Of a stretch of DNA of 64,000 nucleotides, positions 29,864 through 38,665 are shown piece after piece (within the stretch, counting starts at the first letter, position 1; each line of letters begins with the position of its first letter). A model generated the notes under the pieces. It searched no databases, was not told the origin of the DNA, and saw only the letters and a program-made list of their open reading frames with translations. The DNA comes from Brumicola pallidula DSM 14239 = ACAM 615 (GTDB lineage Bacteria; Pseudomonadota; Gammaproteobacteria; Enterobacterales; Alteromonadaceae): contig NZ_KE386814.1 of NCBI RefSeq assembly GCF_000428905.1, forward strand, positions 248,001-312,000, read 5' to 3'. The position numbers and the translations under genes were made by a program.

Positions 29864-30685
29864 TTAAAGGTCAGACGACATTTTTACAGCTCTTGCAACA
29901 GCAGCCTGCATAGCTTTGCTTACAATCGCTTCTAAATTGTTTTCTTGGAAGGCAGTAATTGCCGCGTGTGTTGTACCACCCTTGGATGTAACTTGGGTTC
30001 TTAGTTCGCTTAATTCAAGGTCTGGATTGTGACAAATCATTTCAGCACTGCCCAGCATTGCTTGCTGTACAAGTACGCGAGCGTCATCACTGCTTAATCC
30101 CATTTGTATGGCTTCATCTTGCATCGCTTGTGCAAATAAGAAGAAATACGCTGGGCTGCTTCCGGCGGCAGCTATCACAATATTAATTTGGCTATCTTTT
30201 TCTACCCATAATGTTTTGCCAACATGATCCATGACATGCCCAACAAAGTCGCGATCAACTTGTGTCACTGAATCAGGGGCATAAAGTCCAGTCATACCTT
30301 TGCTGAGTGAGGACGGCGTATTTGGCATAGTGCGTACCACTTGATTATAATTACCCAGCATCTCAATTATACGGTCGGTGGTGATACCGGCCGCAATAGA
30401 CACCATAATTTTTCCATCAATTGATGTTTTTTGGATCAAGTCTGCGCAAGTTGGGGCCATGATCTGTGGTTTAACTGACAGAATAATAACATCGCCAGCC
30501 TCGCACGCTTCTATGTTTGACTGGGTTGTGTTAATACCAAAATCGTTAGCTAAAGCCTCTAGCTTGGGCGTCGATGGATTTGATGCCGTGATTAGTTTGG
30601 GGTCATAACCGCCATTTACCAAACCGCTAATGATACTTCTGGGCATATTGCCCGCGCCAATAAAGCTTAACTTACGTGCTTGCAT
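29864..30685 (-). CDS. proC: Pyrroline-5-carboxylate reductase
   Basis: A 273-aa enzyme for the last step of proline synthesis, NAD(P)H dependent. The N-terminal FIGAGNMPRSIISGL is the dinucleotide-binding loop; VRTMPNTPSSLSKGMTGLYA, SPAYFFLFAQAMQDE and the C-terminal TSKGGTTHAAI are typical. It is the second gene of the yggS-proC-yggT-DUF4426 cluster. Confidence 0.96.
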   Translation of the reverse strand: MQARKLSFIGAGNMPRSIISGLVNGGYDPKLITASNPSTPKLEALANDFGINTTQSNIEACEAGDVIILSVKPQIMAPTCADLIQKTSIDGKIMVSIAAGITTDRIIEMLGNYNQVVRTMPNTPSSLSKGMTGLYAPDSVTQVDRDFVGHVMDHVGKTLWVEKDSQINIVIAAAGSSPAYFFLFAQAMQDEAIQMGLSSDDARVLVQQAMLGSAEMICHNPDLELSELRTQVTSKGGTTHAAITAFQENNLEAIVSKAMQAAVARAVKMSSDL

Positions 30686-30759
30686 ATTGCTCCTTCACAT
30701 TTGTTATTAATTAATGAGTGTGCAGTCGATAGCACCAGCATTAAGCTACAGTGCTAAAA

Positions 30760-31449
30760 TTAATCGCGAGCGCCAAAAATAGCCGTACCGACCCTAACTA
30801 TGGTCGAACCGCATTCGATGGCTGCAGATATATCGCCACTCATACCAATGGATAGAGTATCAAATTGTGGATACTTTTGCTGGCATGTGGCAAATAAATC
30901 CTGCACTTTTTTAAAAGAGGCCAGTTGTTCGGATTTTACTTTACTCGCTTTTGGGATCGCCATTAAGCCTCTTATACTTAATTTGTTAAGTTTTTCGCAA
31001 TCTGACAATAGCGGCATGAGGTCTTGCGGCAATACCCCCGCCTTTGTATCTTCGTCGTCTATATTAATTTGAATACAGATATTAAGTGGGCTGGCGTAAT
31101 TTGGACGTTGTTCATGCAGACGTTTTGCAATTTTATAGCGATCTACCGAATGCATCCAATCAAAATTTTCTGCCACTAAACGGCTCTTGTTTGACTGCAG
31201 CGGGCCGATAAAATGCCAAGAGATATCAGTTAAGTGCTTTAGTTCAGCTATCTTGTCGACGCCTTCTTGGACATAATTTTCACCAAATGAACGGTGTCCG
31301 GCTTCATACGCAAGCACAATATCCGATACGGGTTTGGTTTTACTTACGGCTAACAATTCAATATTGTTCGCATCACGACCAGCCTTTAAAGCACATTGTT
31401 TTATTTGAGCACTGACGCTCAGGAGATTTTCGGCGATATGATTTGTCAT
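30760..31449 (-). CDS. yggS: PLP homeostasis protein YggS (COG0325)
   Basis: A 229-aa single-domain PLP protein (PLPBP). LLAVSKTKPVSDI holds the PLP lysine; FGENYVQEGVDK, WHFIGPLQSNKSR and the C-terminal LSIGMSGDISAAIECGSTIVRVG are invariant in the family. It buffers PLP and influences amino-acid pools. The ATG at 31449 is chosen because the upstream alternative at 31464 lacks conservation. It is divergent from pilT, as in many pseudomonads and Alteromonadales. Confidence 0.95.
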   Translation of the reverse strand: MTNHIAENLLSVSAQIKQCALKAGRDANNIELLAVSKTKPVSDIVLAYEAGHRSFGENYVQEGVDKIAELKHLTDISWHFIGPLQSNKSRLVAENFDWMHSVDRYKIAKRLHEQRPNYASPLNICIQINIDDEDTKAGVLPQDLMPLLSDCEKLNKLSIRGLMAIPKASKVKSEQLASFKKVQDLFATCQQKYPQFDTLSIGMSGDISAAIECGSTIVRVGTAIFGARD

Positions 31450-31535
31450 AAGTTGGTTTCTCAAATTTTAGTAACACAAAATTAATTATTTATATCAGCG
31501 TTCGCATCAGCAACTACTTTTTGGAGTGACCCATA

Positions 31536-32579
31536 GTGGACATTAACGAACTTCTCGCTTTCAGTGTAAGCAATAGAGCCTCAGATTTACATTTATCTGC
31601 GGGATTACCTCCCATCATTCGTGTTGATGGTGAAATGCGTCGTCTCAATATCAACGAGCTAACCCACGAAGAAGTGCATGAGTTGATTTTCAGCATTATG
31701 AATGACAAACAACGCAAAGAATACGAAGAAAACCTCGAATGCGATTTTTCTTTCGAAATAAAAGACTTATCTCGCTTCAGGGTAAACGCCTTCATGCAAA
31801 ACCGCGGTGCCGCTGCTGTGTTGCGAACAATTCCAAGTGATATCTTAACACTAGACCAGTTAGGTGCACCGGAAATTTTCAAACAAATAATTAATCAGCC
31901 GACCGGTATTATACTCGTTACAGGGGCTACCGGCTCAGGTAAAAGTACCACGCTGGCAGCAATGGTTGATCATATCAATACACACAAACGCGAGCATATT
32001 CTTACCATTGAAGACCCTATAGAATTCGTACATAAAAACAAGATGTGCGTGATGAATCAGCGTGAAGTTCATCGCGATACGCATAGTTTTAACAATGCAC
32101 TACGCTCGGCATTACGTGAAGATCCTGATGTTATTCTAGTGGGTGAATTACGAGATTTAGAAACCATTCGTCTGGCAATATCTGCAGCGGAAACTGGCCA
32201 CCTCGTATTCGGTACACTGCATACTAACTCGGCACCAAAAACGATTGACCGTATTATCGATGTATTTCCAGCTGAAGAAAAATCAATGGTTCGTTCAATG
32301 CTGTCTGAATCATTGCGTGCGGTAATTTCACAAACTTTATTGAAAAAAGTGGGTGGTGGTCGAGTTGCTGCGCATGAGATTATGATTGGTATACCCGCGA
32401 TCAGAAACCTTATTCGTGAAGACAAAGTGCCACAAATGTATTCTGTGATCCAAACTGGACATCAGCACGGCATGCAAACCATGGATCAGTGTTTACAACG
32501 TCTGGTTGCTATGGGGGTTATTTCAGCCAACGATGCAGCAGCTAAGTCGATAGATAAATCACCATCCAAAGGTATGTAA
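31536..32579 (+). CDS. pilT: Type IV pilus retraction ATPase PilT
   Basis: A 347-aa hexameric cytoplasmic ATPase that retracts type IV pili. Walker A GATGSGKST is at residues 130-138, the Asp box is TIEDPIEFVHKNK, Walker B is VILVGELRDLETI, and the His box is GHLVFGTLHTNSA. The AIRNLIRE motif needed for retraction is present near residue 288. The start is a GTG (31536) with TTGGAG upstream. pilU follows 19 bp later. Confidence 0.96.
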   Translation: MDINELLAFSVSNRASDLHLSAGLPPIIRVDGEMRRLNINELTHEEVHELIFSIMNDKQRKEYEENLECDFSFEIKDLSRFRVNAFMQNRGAAAVLRTIPSDILTLDQLGAPEIFKQIINQPTGIILVTGATGSGKSTTLAAMVDHINTHKREHILTIEDPIEFVHKNKMCVMNQREVHRDTHSFNNALRSALREDPDVILVGELRDLETIRLAISAAETGHLVFGTLHTNSAPKTIDRIIDVFPAEEKSMVRSMLSESLRAVISQTLLKKVGGGRVAAHEIMIGIPAIRNLIREDKVPQMYSVIQTGHQHGMQTMDQCLQRLVAMGVISANDAAAKSIDKSPSKGM

Positions 32580-32598
32580 GCAAAGCAGAGGATTAAGT

Positions 32599-33714
32599 AT
32601 GTTAAGTTTACACCAGTGTTTAGAAGATATGGTTGTGCATGGTGCGTCGGATTTATTTATTACGGTAGGCATGCCAGTCAGCGCTAAGATTAATGGGCGT
32701 ATGACGCCATTAACCGCGATGAATTTAACTGAGCCAGAAGCGCTCGAACTCGTGCATGATACAATGAGTGAAAAGCAACAGAAGGCATTTGTTGAAGAAA
32801 AGGAATGTAATTTTGCGATTTCGATCGAGGGTGTTGGTCGTTTTAGATGCAGTGCCTTTTGGCAACGCGACCAACCTGGCATGGTCATTCGTCGTATTGT
32901 CACGCAAATTCCAAATGCAGATGAACTGGGTTTACCACCCATTCTTAAAGACATTATCATGTCGAAAAAAGGCTTGGTGTTATTTGTTGGTGGCACGGGT
33001 ACAGGTAAGTCAACATCACTTGCCGCTCTTATCGGCCATAGAAATCAACACTCTCATGGGCACATATTGACCATTGAGGATCCGATTGAATTCGTACATG
33101 AGCATAATAACTGTGTCGTCACTCAGCGCGAAGTTGGTATCGATACGCATACTTTTGACGATGCTCTGAAGAGTTCACTGCGTCAGGCTCCGGATGTTAT
33201 CTTAATTGGTGAAATCCGCTCTATGGAAACCATGGAATATGCCATGTCGTTTGCTGATACTGGGCACTTATGCGTTGCAACTTTGCATGCAAATAATGCA
33301 AACCAAGCGATTGAACGTATAATGCATTTGGCCCCGCAAAACATGCATCAGAAGCTGCGTTTCGATTTAAGTCAAAACATTAGAGCAATTGTAGCTCAGC
33401 AACTAGTCCCGACCATTGATGGCAAGGGCAGAGTTGCTGCGATAGAGGTTCTGTTGAACACGCCCTTAGTGTCAGACCTGATCCAGCGAAATGAAATTGG
33501 GATGTTAAAAGAAGCGATGGTGAAGGGCAAAGAGCAGGGTATGCAGAGTTTTGATATGGCCCTTTATACATTATATAAAGAAAACCGTATTTCCGAAGAG
33601 CAAGCCTTGCATAACGCCGATTCTCCGAATGACCTACGTTTAATGATAAAGCTTGATAGTCAAGTGGGCAGTGGCCTTGGTAGTTTGAGCAATGTGTCGA
33701 TAGACATGGGCTAG
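32599..33714 (+). CDS. pilU: PilT-dependent retraction ATPase PilU
   Basis: A 371-aa paralogue of PilT with Walker A GGTGTGKST, TIEDPIEFVHEHN, VILIGEIRSMETM and GHLCVATLHANNA. It shows the C-terminal extension beyond PilT that characterises PilU. It acts with PilT to raise retraction force. It is the second gene of the pair and is closed by a strong terminator. Confidence 0.95.
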   Translation: MLSLHQCLEDMVVHGASDLFITVGMPVSAKINGRMTPLTAMNLTEPEALELVHDTMSEKQQKAFVEEKECNFAISIEGVGRFRCSAFWQRDQPGMVIRRIVTQIPNADELGLPPILKDIIMSKKGLVLFVGGTGTGKSTSLAALIGHRNQHSHGHILTIEDPIEFVHEHNNCVVTQREVGIDTHTFDDALKSSLRQAPDVILIGEIRSMETMEYAMSFADTGHLCVATLHANNANQAIERIMHLAPQNMHQKLRFDLSQNIRAIVAQQLVPTIDGKGRVAAIEVLLNTPLVSDLIQRNEIGMLKEAMVKGKEQGMQSFDMALYTLYKENRISEEQALHNADSPNDLRLMIKLDSQVGSGLGSLSNVSIDMG

Positions 33715-33752
33715 ACAGTCTGAAAAAAGTCGCTGTTTGACTGATAGCATTT

Positions 33753-33781
33753 AATAAACCCCGCTCTTAGCGGGGTTTATT
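33753..33781 (+). terminator. Intrinsic terminator after pilU
   Basis: A 13-bp perfect stem AATAAACCCCGCT (33753-33765) with its complement (33769-33781) and a 3-base loop, 39 bp after the pilU stop. It overlaps the 3' end of the small ORF on the other strand and can act in both directions. Confidence 0.9.
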
Positions 33782-33916
33782 GTTTAGTTTTATCTGCTCT
33801 ATTGCGCAGCATTGCTGGTCGCCATAGTAGTTATCTTTAAAGTTACACACTTGAATATTGTCTTTTTGTTTGATTAGTAATAGCCGTTGACTTAGCTGAA
33901 TGATGATATCGTGCAT
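33767..33916 (-). CDS. Putative 49-aa protein of unknown family
   Basis: An ATG at 33916 is preceded on its strand by AAGGAA at about 7 bases. The product (MHDIIIQLSQRLLLIKQKDN...) has an amphipathic helix, then DNYYGDQQCCAIEQIKLNN with two adjacent Cys. Its stop lies within the pilU terminator hairpin, which would also terminate this gene. The good ribosome site and balanced amino-acid content favour a real gene, but no family is recognised. Confidence 0.5.
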   Translation of the reverse strand: MHDIIIQLSQRLLLIKQKDNIQVCNFKDNYYGDQQCCAIEQIKLNNKPR

Positions 33917-34193
33917 ACTGCGTTCCTTATTATTGTTAACATAAATTGCTATTCATACGCAAATGGCAGCCGCTGTCATTTACTTATATGTTTGTTGGGA
34001 CAGAAGAATAGAGTGTATCGACAATCATTAAAAACGATAAAAACAAATCGTTCTAATCGGTTTTTAGGATTAGCTTGTTGTATTGCTAACAAAAGCACAT
34101 AGTCATATTTTTCACCCACGATCCGTCTGCCATGCAATAGTGCGTTGATATAAGTAGATGTGAAAATGGGGATAATTTATCAAAGAGAATTTA
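33917..34193. other. Intergenic region before the DUF2007 gene
   Basis: A 277-bp AT-rich gap between the small minus-strand ORF and the DUF2007 gene. A 63-codon plus-strand frame at 33911-34102 lacks a ribosome site and looks accidental. Nothing else was recognised. Confidence 0.35.
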
Positions 34194-34529
34194 ATGCAGA
34201 GATTTTTTCGTCATCACGACCGCTTTCACGTCTATCAAGTCAAAAGTATTTTAGATGATGCTGGTATTCCTTGTTTTGTAAAAAATGAATTAGTACAAGG
34301 CGCTATTGGCGAAATACCGCCGATGGATTCTGAACCTGAAATTTGGCTCCAAGATAGCGAGTGGCAGTCTAAAGCACAAAAAATACTAGATAACTTTTAT
34401 CAAGAACAAGCCGATATAAGCACCGACAATAAAAATGATTGGGCATGTTTGCATTGTGAACAAATAAATGAGTTTCAATTCGCAATTTGTTGGAAGTGCC
34501 AAGAACCCAGAGTCAAAGACACCTGTTGA
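34194..34529 (+). CDS. DUF2007-type putative signal-transducing protein with C-terminal zinc ribbon
   Basis: A 111-aa protein. The first 70 residues (FRHHDRFHVYQVKSILDDAG, IPCFVKNE, PEIWLQDSEWQSKAQKIL) fit DUF2007, a PII-like ferredoxin fold. The C-terminus has CLHC...CWKC in WACLHCEQINEFQFAICWKC, a RanBP2-like zinc ribbon. Fusion of these two parts is usual in this family. Role unknown. It converges with ruvX. Confidence 0.78.
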   Translation: MQRFFRHHDRFHVYQVKSILDDAGIPCFVKNELVQGAIGEIPPMDSEPEIWLQDSEWQSKAQKILDNFYQEQADISTDNKNDWACLHCEQINEFQFAICWKCQEPRVKDTC

Positions 34530-34546
34530 TGTTACTGCTGGGGGAT

Positions 34547-34966
34547 TTAATATTGCGCGATAACCCAGCTTTCGTAAATTAAACAAGCTGAAACGCTATC
34601 TACTTTTTCTTTGCTTAGCTTTTTAAATCCGCCTAACTCAAATAAACGTGCTTTTGCATCTACAGTGCTTAAGCGTTCATCAAATGTATGCACTGGGAGA
34701 CCGAACCGGCCATGTAAGCGATTGGCAAATTTTCGCGCGCGTTGCGTTATTTCTTGCTCCGTGCCATCCATATTCAATGGTAAGCCGACCAGCAGGTTAT
34801 CTGGTTGCCATTCGGCAAACACATCCGCAATAGTTTGCCAATTTGGTATGCCATCATTTGCTCTTAATGCAAACAACGGTGACGCAGTTCCTGTTATTGT
34901 TTGACCAACCGCTACACCAATGCTTTTAACACCATAATCGAATGCAATGGTGGTATTGTTTTTCAT
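34547..34966 (-). CDS. ruvX: Holliday junction resolvase-like / pre-16S rRNA nuclease YqgF
   Basis: A 139-aa RNase H-fold protein. [16 protein letters not shown] carries the first catalytic Asp, [11 protein letters not shown] and [22 protein letters not shown] carry the others. E. coli YqgF processes the 5' end of 16S rRNA. It abuts yqgE with no gap, so the two are coupled; yqgE-ruvX is a conserved pair downstream of gshB. Confidence 0.94.
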   Translation of the reverse strand: MKNNTTIAFDYGVKSIGVAVGQTITGTASPLFALRANDGIPNWQTIADVFAEWQPDNLLVGLPLNMDGTEQEITQRARKFANRLHGRFGLPVHTFDERLSTVDAKARLFELGGFKKLSKEKVDSVSACLIYESWVIAQY

Positions 34967-35593
34967 TTAAGCATGACCGATTTCTTGAGTCAGTTGCCAA
35001 ACATCCACACCTAATTTGTTAACAGCGGCTCGCCATTTTGAATGCACAGGTGTGTTAAACAAGAGATCATCATCAGCCTCTACGGTCAGCCATACATTCT
35101 CCTTTAGTTCTTGTTCAAGTTGTCCCGGTTCCCAGCCAGCATGACCAAGCGCAATAAGTGCTTTTTCTGGACCTAAATCGTTTCCGATAACAGCTAAAAT
35201 ATCTTTGGACGTTGTCACCATTATCGCGGGTGTAAGGGCGACACTAGAACTCCAGCCTGCTTGGGATCCATGCAAAATAAAGCCTCTATCTTGATGCATC
35301 GGTCCACCACAAAGTACGATTTGTTGGCTTTTGTTGTCTTCAACTATCGCGTGCTCATCGGCCTGCGAAATTAGCTCTCGAAACGTCATTGTTGAGGGGA
35401 GGTTGATAACAATACCCATTGCTCCTTCTGTATTATGCTCGCAAACATAAATAACAGTGCGCTCAAAAAAGCCATCTTCTAGAGAAGGCATAGCGACCAA
35501 TAACTGATTTTTTAAGCCATTTTCTAATTTATTTTCCAAGCTATCTTCCACGCTATCTTCCACGCTATTTTCCAAGCTATTCACGCTTTTCAT
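34967..35593 (-). CDS. yqgE: YqgE/AlgH family protein with N-terminal repeat extension
   Basis: A 208-aa UPF0301 protein. The conserved part begins near residue 29 (NQLLVAMPSLEDGFFERTVIY) and includes CEHNTEGAMGIVIN and LCGGPMHQDRGFILH. Before it is an unusual extension of repeated SLEN/SVED tetrapeptides encoded by 12-bp direct repeats, which other YqgE proteins do not have in my recollection. Function is unclear in the family. No alternative ATG exists that would exclude the repeats. Confidence 0.92.
   Translation of the reverse strand: MKSVNSLENSVEDSVEDSLENKLENGLKNQLLVAMPSLEDGFFERTVIYVCEHNTEGAMGIVINLPSTMTFRELISQADEHAIVEDNKSQQIVLCGGPMHQDRGFILHGSQAGWSSSVALTPAIMVTTSKDILAVIGNDLGPEKALIALGHAGWEPGQLEQELKENVWLTVEADDDLLFNTPVHSKWRAAVNKLGVDVWQLTQEIGHA
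35534..35581. repeat. Four 12-bp direct repeats inside yqgE
   Basis: Four head-to-tail units TTCCAMGCTATY (plus-strand reading) at 35534-35581 differ at two positions only. They encode the SLEN/SVED repeats in the YqgE extension. The period keeps the frame, so copy-number changes would alter length without breaking the protein. Confidence 0.9.
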
Positions 35594-35610
35594 TTATCTT
35601 AACTACTTCC

Positions 35611-36558
35611 TTATTGAATTCGTTTTTCGATAGCATCAAATAAGATACCGCAAATGTTAATGTCATATGCGCCCTCTATTTCTTTCACGCACGTTGGGCT
35701 GGTAATATTAATTTCAGTTACTTTGTTACCAATGACATCAAGGCCAACAAATAACAAACCTTGAGCAGATAAATTTTGTGCTATTTTGTTAGCGATCGCA
35801 AAGTCCGATTCTGATAGGGGCTGAGGTCGTCCAGTTCCGCCTGCAGCTAAATTACCGCGCGTCTCGTTTTTCGCAGGAAGTCTGGCTAAAGCATAAGGAA
35901 TAACCTGACCGTCGACAATCAAAATACGCTTATCGCCGTCTTTTATTTCAGGTAAATATTCTTGAAACATGGCATAGCGAGTGCCTAATTCCGTGAGTGT
36001 TTCAATGATGACACCTAGGTTATTACCATCTTCTTTTACTCTAAAAATCGATGCACCACCCATACCATCAAGTGGTTTACAAATGATATCTTTGTGCTTG
36101 GCGTGAAATGCTTTTATCAATTTATTGTTGCTGGTAACCAAAGTATCAGGAATAAGGTCTGGAAAGCACGAGGTAAATAGCTTTTCATTAAAGTCTCGCA
36201 ACGCCGAGGCTTTATTGACCACTAAGCAGCCAAGATTTTCTGCTAGTTCGAAAATTTGCGTTGCGTACAAAAATTCACTATCAAAAGGTGGATCTTTGCG
36301 CATCAACAAGGTATCCAATTCACCCAAACAAATATCTTGCTCTGACTCGAACGTATACCAGTTTGCACTATCGTTTTGTACGCGCAGCTTTTTGCTAGTT
36401 GCACGAGGCTCACCATTTAAAATGTAAAGGTCACCCATTTCAATATAGTACAACTCGTACCCCCGTTTTTGCGCTTCAGTCAGCATAGCAAAACTGGTGT
36501 CTTTTTTGATATTGATGGCGGAAATTGGGTCCATCACAATGCCAAGTTTAATTGTCAT
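35611..36558 (-). CDS. gshB: Glutathione synthetase
   Basis: A 315-aa ATP-grasp enzyme for the second step of glutathione synthesis. The start LGIVMDPISAINIKKDTSFAM, the ATP-binding PLDGMGGASIFRV, and EYLPEIKDGDKRILIVDG plus the late GLDVIGNKVTEINITSPT are all in order. It is followed 17 bp later by yqgE and then ruvX. Confidence 0.96.
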   Translation of the reverse strand: MTIKLGIVMDPISAINIKKDTSFAMLTEAQKRGYELYYIEMGDLYILNGEPRATSKKLRVQNDSANWYTFESEQDICLGELDTLLMRKDPPFDSEFLYATQIFELAENLGCLVVNKASALRDFNEKLFTSCFPDLIPDTLVTSNNKLIKAFHAKHKDIICKPLDGMGGASIFRVKEDGNNLGVIIETLTELGTRYAMFQEYLPEIKDGDKRILIVDGQVIPYALARLPAKNETRGNLAAGGTGRPQPLSESDFAIANKIAQNLSAQGLLFVGLDVIGNKVTEINITSPTCVKEIEGAYDINICGILFDAIEKRIQ

Positions 36559-36617
36559 AAGCTTTTTGGTCTCTTGTCTTTAGTGTATATGTTGTTACAG
36601 GGTCACTCAATTTCAAG

Positions 36618-37346
36618 CTACAGGTCACCAAATAATGCCTGCATTATAGAAATACTAGCCAAAGCGGCAGTTTCTGTACGTAAAATACGAGGGCCTAAAT
36701 TAACCGAATCAAAGCCGGTTTGTTCACAAGTATATACTTCTTGTTCAGAGAGTCCTCCCTCGGGACCAATTAATAGTCTAAAACCATGCACAGGTCTGGT
36801 TAAGCTCGACATATATTTGCTACTGCCGGGGGTGAGCATAACTTTTTGCTGCTCTGTAGATTGACCTAACCATTTATTCAATGAGAGAGGCTGATGCAAC
36901 GTTGGCAACACATTACGGCCCGACTGTTCACAAGCAGAGATAACTATTTTTTGCCACTGTTCGTGTTTCTTTTGCCATCTGTCAGCTGACAGTTTGACCG
37001 CACAGCGTTCGGTGATGACGGGAGTTATTTCGGTGACACCAAGTTCAACTGATTTTTGTAGTGCAAAATCCATTCTGTCGCCCTTTGATACGCCTTGAGC
37101 TAGGTGAATATGTAATGGAGATTCACTGCGCATTGACAGTTGCGAATTGACAATCGCAAGGACTTGCTTCTTGTTAATGCTCAATACTTCGGCACTGTAT
37201 TCATTTCCATCACCATTGAAAAGCACAATGGGGTCAGCTTGTTTCAAGCGTAATACGTTATTGATGTAATGGCTGAGTTGCGAGTCGAGCTCAATTTCGT
37301 CATCAACTTGCAGCGGCAAAGGTGTGTAAAAACGGGAAATTCGCAT
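36618..37346 (-). CDS. rsmE: 16S rRNA m3U1498 methyltransferase
   Basis: A 242-aa SPOUT methyltransferase. It starts with the conserved MRISRFYTP at 37346 (an upstream in-frame ATG gives a non-conserved extension). The SAM-binding knot is at the C-terminus: LLIGPEGGLSEQEV and LGPRILRTETAALASISIMQ. It methylates U1498 of 16S rRNA. The gene lies 59 bp upstream of gshB on the same strand. Confidence 0.95.
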   Translation of the reverse strand: MRISRFYTPLPLQVDDEIELDSQLSHYINNVLRLKQADPIVLFNGDGNEYSAEVLSINKKQVLAIVNSQLSMRSESPLHIHLAQGVSKGDRMDFALQKSVELGVTEITPVITERCAVKLSADRWQKKHEQWQKIVISACEQSGRNVLPTLHQPLSLNKWLGQSTEQQKVMLTPGSSKYMSSLTRPVHGFRLLIGPEGGLSEQEVYTCEQTGFDSVNLGPRILRTETAALASISIMQALFGDL

Positions 37347-37743
37347 AATAGTCATAATAACAAGGAAATAATCGCGCGATCCTATCACAACATGTTTATT
37401 AGCGATGTTTTTATAAATTATTTCAAAAGCGCCAACGTTTACTGTCGCAAATCCGAGTTCGCTAATTTAATCGCATTTGCTGCCATTGGCTTTGGGTGTT
37501 TGTATAATAAGGCATTACTACTAATATTGACCCTATTGTCATAAACACTGTTACCAATGAAATTCAATTATTAATACTCATCCTACTTCGATCAAAAAAA
37601 CTCAAAAGGATGCATGTTGCAATATAGAACGGCTGCATTTTATTTTATTTTGTTTTATTTTAGATAAATGCTATTTTGCTGATAGTTTGCTATGCAATAT
37701 TGCAAATAAAACTAAAAATAAAAAACCACATAGGATTCGTAAG
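37347..37743. other. Intergenic region between rsmE and the MscS gene
   Basis: A 397-bp AT-rich gap with divergent promoters. A 51-codon frame from 37391 is open on the plus strand but has no ribosome site. T-rich pyrimidine runs occupy 37638-37664. No recognisable RNA or operator. Confidence 0.4.
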
Positions 37744-38562
37744 ATGTTTGATTTTACTCAAGAAGATATGATGAAGTACTTTAACGATTACATTATTCCA
37801 TTGGCAATCAACATTGCCATGGCGCTGGTTATTTATGTAATTGGTAAGGTCATCGTTAATATTTTGGTGTCTGCTTTTGGGAAGGTAATGGCGAAATCGA
37901 AATATGATGAAATGTTGATCAATTTCCTTAAATCGATTATTAACGCAATATTAATGCTGTTCGTCATTATAGCCTCGCTTAATCAGTTGGGTATTAATAC
38001 GACATCATTAGCCGCAATTCTCGCTGCTGCTGGTTTAGCCATTGGTCTATCCTTGCAAAGTTCATTACAGAACTTCGCTGCAGGCATTATGTTATTAGTA
38101 TTCAGGCCTTTCAAAAAGGGCGATTTTATAGATGCAGGCGGTGTTGCCGGCTCAGTAAAAAGTATTGGCGTGTTCTCTACCATTATGAATACGCCGGACA
38201 ATAAAGAAATTATTGTTCCAAATGGTAATATTTATAGTGGCAACATCATCAACTTCTCTGCAAAAGAAACACGTCGAGTAGACATGAAGTTTGGTATTGG
38301 ATATGGCGACGATTTATTACTAGCCAAAAAGCTGCTAGAAGAAATGGTTGCAGCTGATGAGCGTATTTTGGCTGAACCGGCTCCTCAAATTGCCGTTGCT
38401 GAACTAGGCGATAGCAGTGTTAACTTTGTTGTGCGCCCTTGGGTTAATTCGAGCGATTACTGGGGGGTCATGTTTGACTTCACCGAAGCGGTTAAATTAC
38501 GTTTTGACGCTGAAGGTATATCAATTCCATTTCCACAAATGGACGTGCACTTACACAAGTAA
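37744..38562 (+). CDS. mscS: Small-conductance mechanosensitive channel
   Basis: A 272-aa MscS. Membrane helices lie about 17-44, 56-78 and the pore-lining TM3 (AAILAAAGLAIGLSLQSSLQNFAAGIMLL as three sub-segments around 90-118), with the Gly/Ala packing that MscS needs. The cytoplasmic beta and alpha/beta cage follows, with VPNGNIYSGNIINFS. It gates on membrane tension during osmotic downshock. The ATG at 37744 is chosen over an upstream frame start because conservation begins there. Confidence 0.93.
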   Translation: MFDFTQEDMMKYFNDYIIPLAINIAMALVIYVIGKVIVNILVSAFGKVMAKSKYDEMLINFLKSIINAILMLFVIIASLNQLGINTTSLAAILAAAGLAIGLSLQSSLQNFAAGIMLLVFRPFKKGDFIDAGGVAGSVKSIGVFSTIMNTPDNKEIIVPNGNIYSGNIINFSAKETRRVDMKFGIGYGDDLLLAKKLLEEMVAADERILAEPAPQIAVAELGDSSVNFVVRPWVNSSDYWGVMFDFTEAVKLRFDAEGISIPFPQMDVHLHK

Positions 38563-38588
38563 AATTGAATGCCATTAACTATAAAAAT

Positions 38589-38657
38589 AAGGCCCGATGA
38601 AATGCCTCCCGAAAGCGCGATAGAACTTTCGGAGTGACGTCATCATAGGCCTTTTTA
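38589..38657 (+). terminator. Large two-tier hairpin terminator after mscS
   Basis: An outer stem AAGGCC (38589-38594)/GGCCTT (38648-38653), extended by CGATGA/TCATCA, encloses an inner stem CCGAAAG/CTTTCGG (38609-38615 and 38626-38632). A T tract follows on the plus strand. The converging M48 gene ends at 38666, so it may serve both. Confidence 0.75.
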
Positions 38658-38665
38658 ATTTCTAA

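Noticed and set aside
33911-34102. 63-codon plus-strand frame after pilU
   Set aside because: No ribosome site and it overlaps the better-supported minus-strand small ORF at its start.
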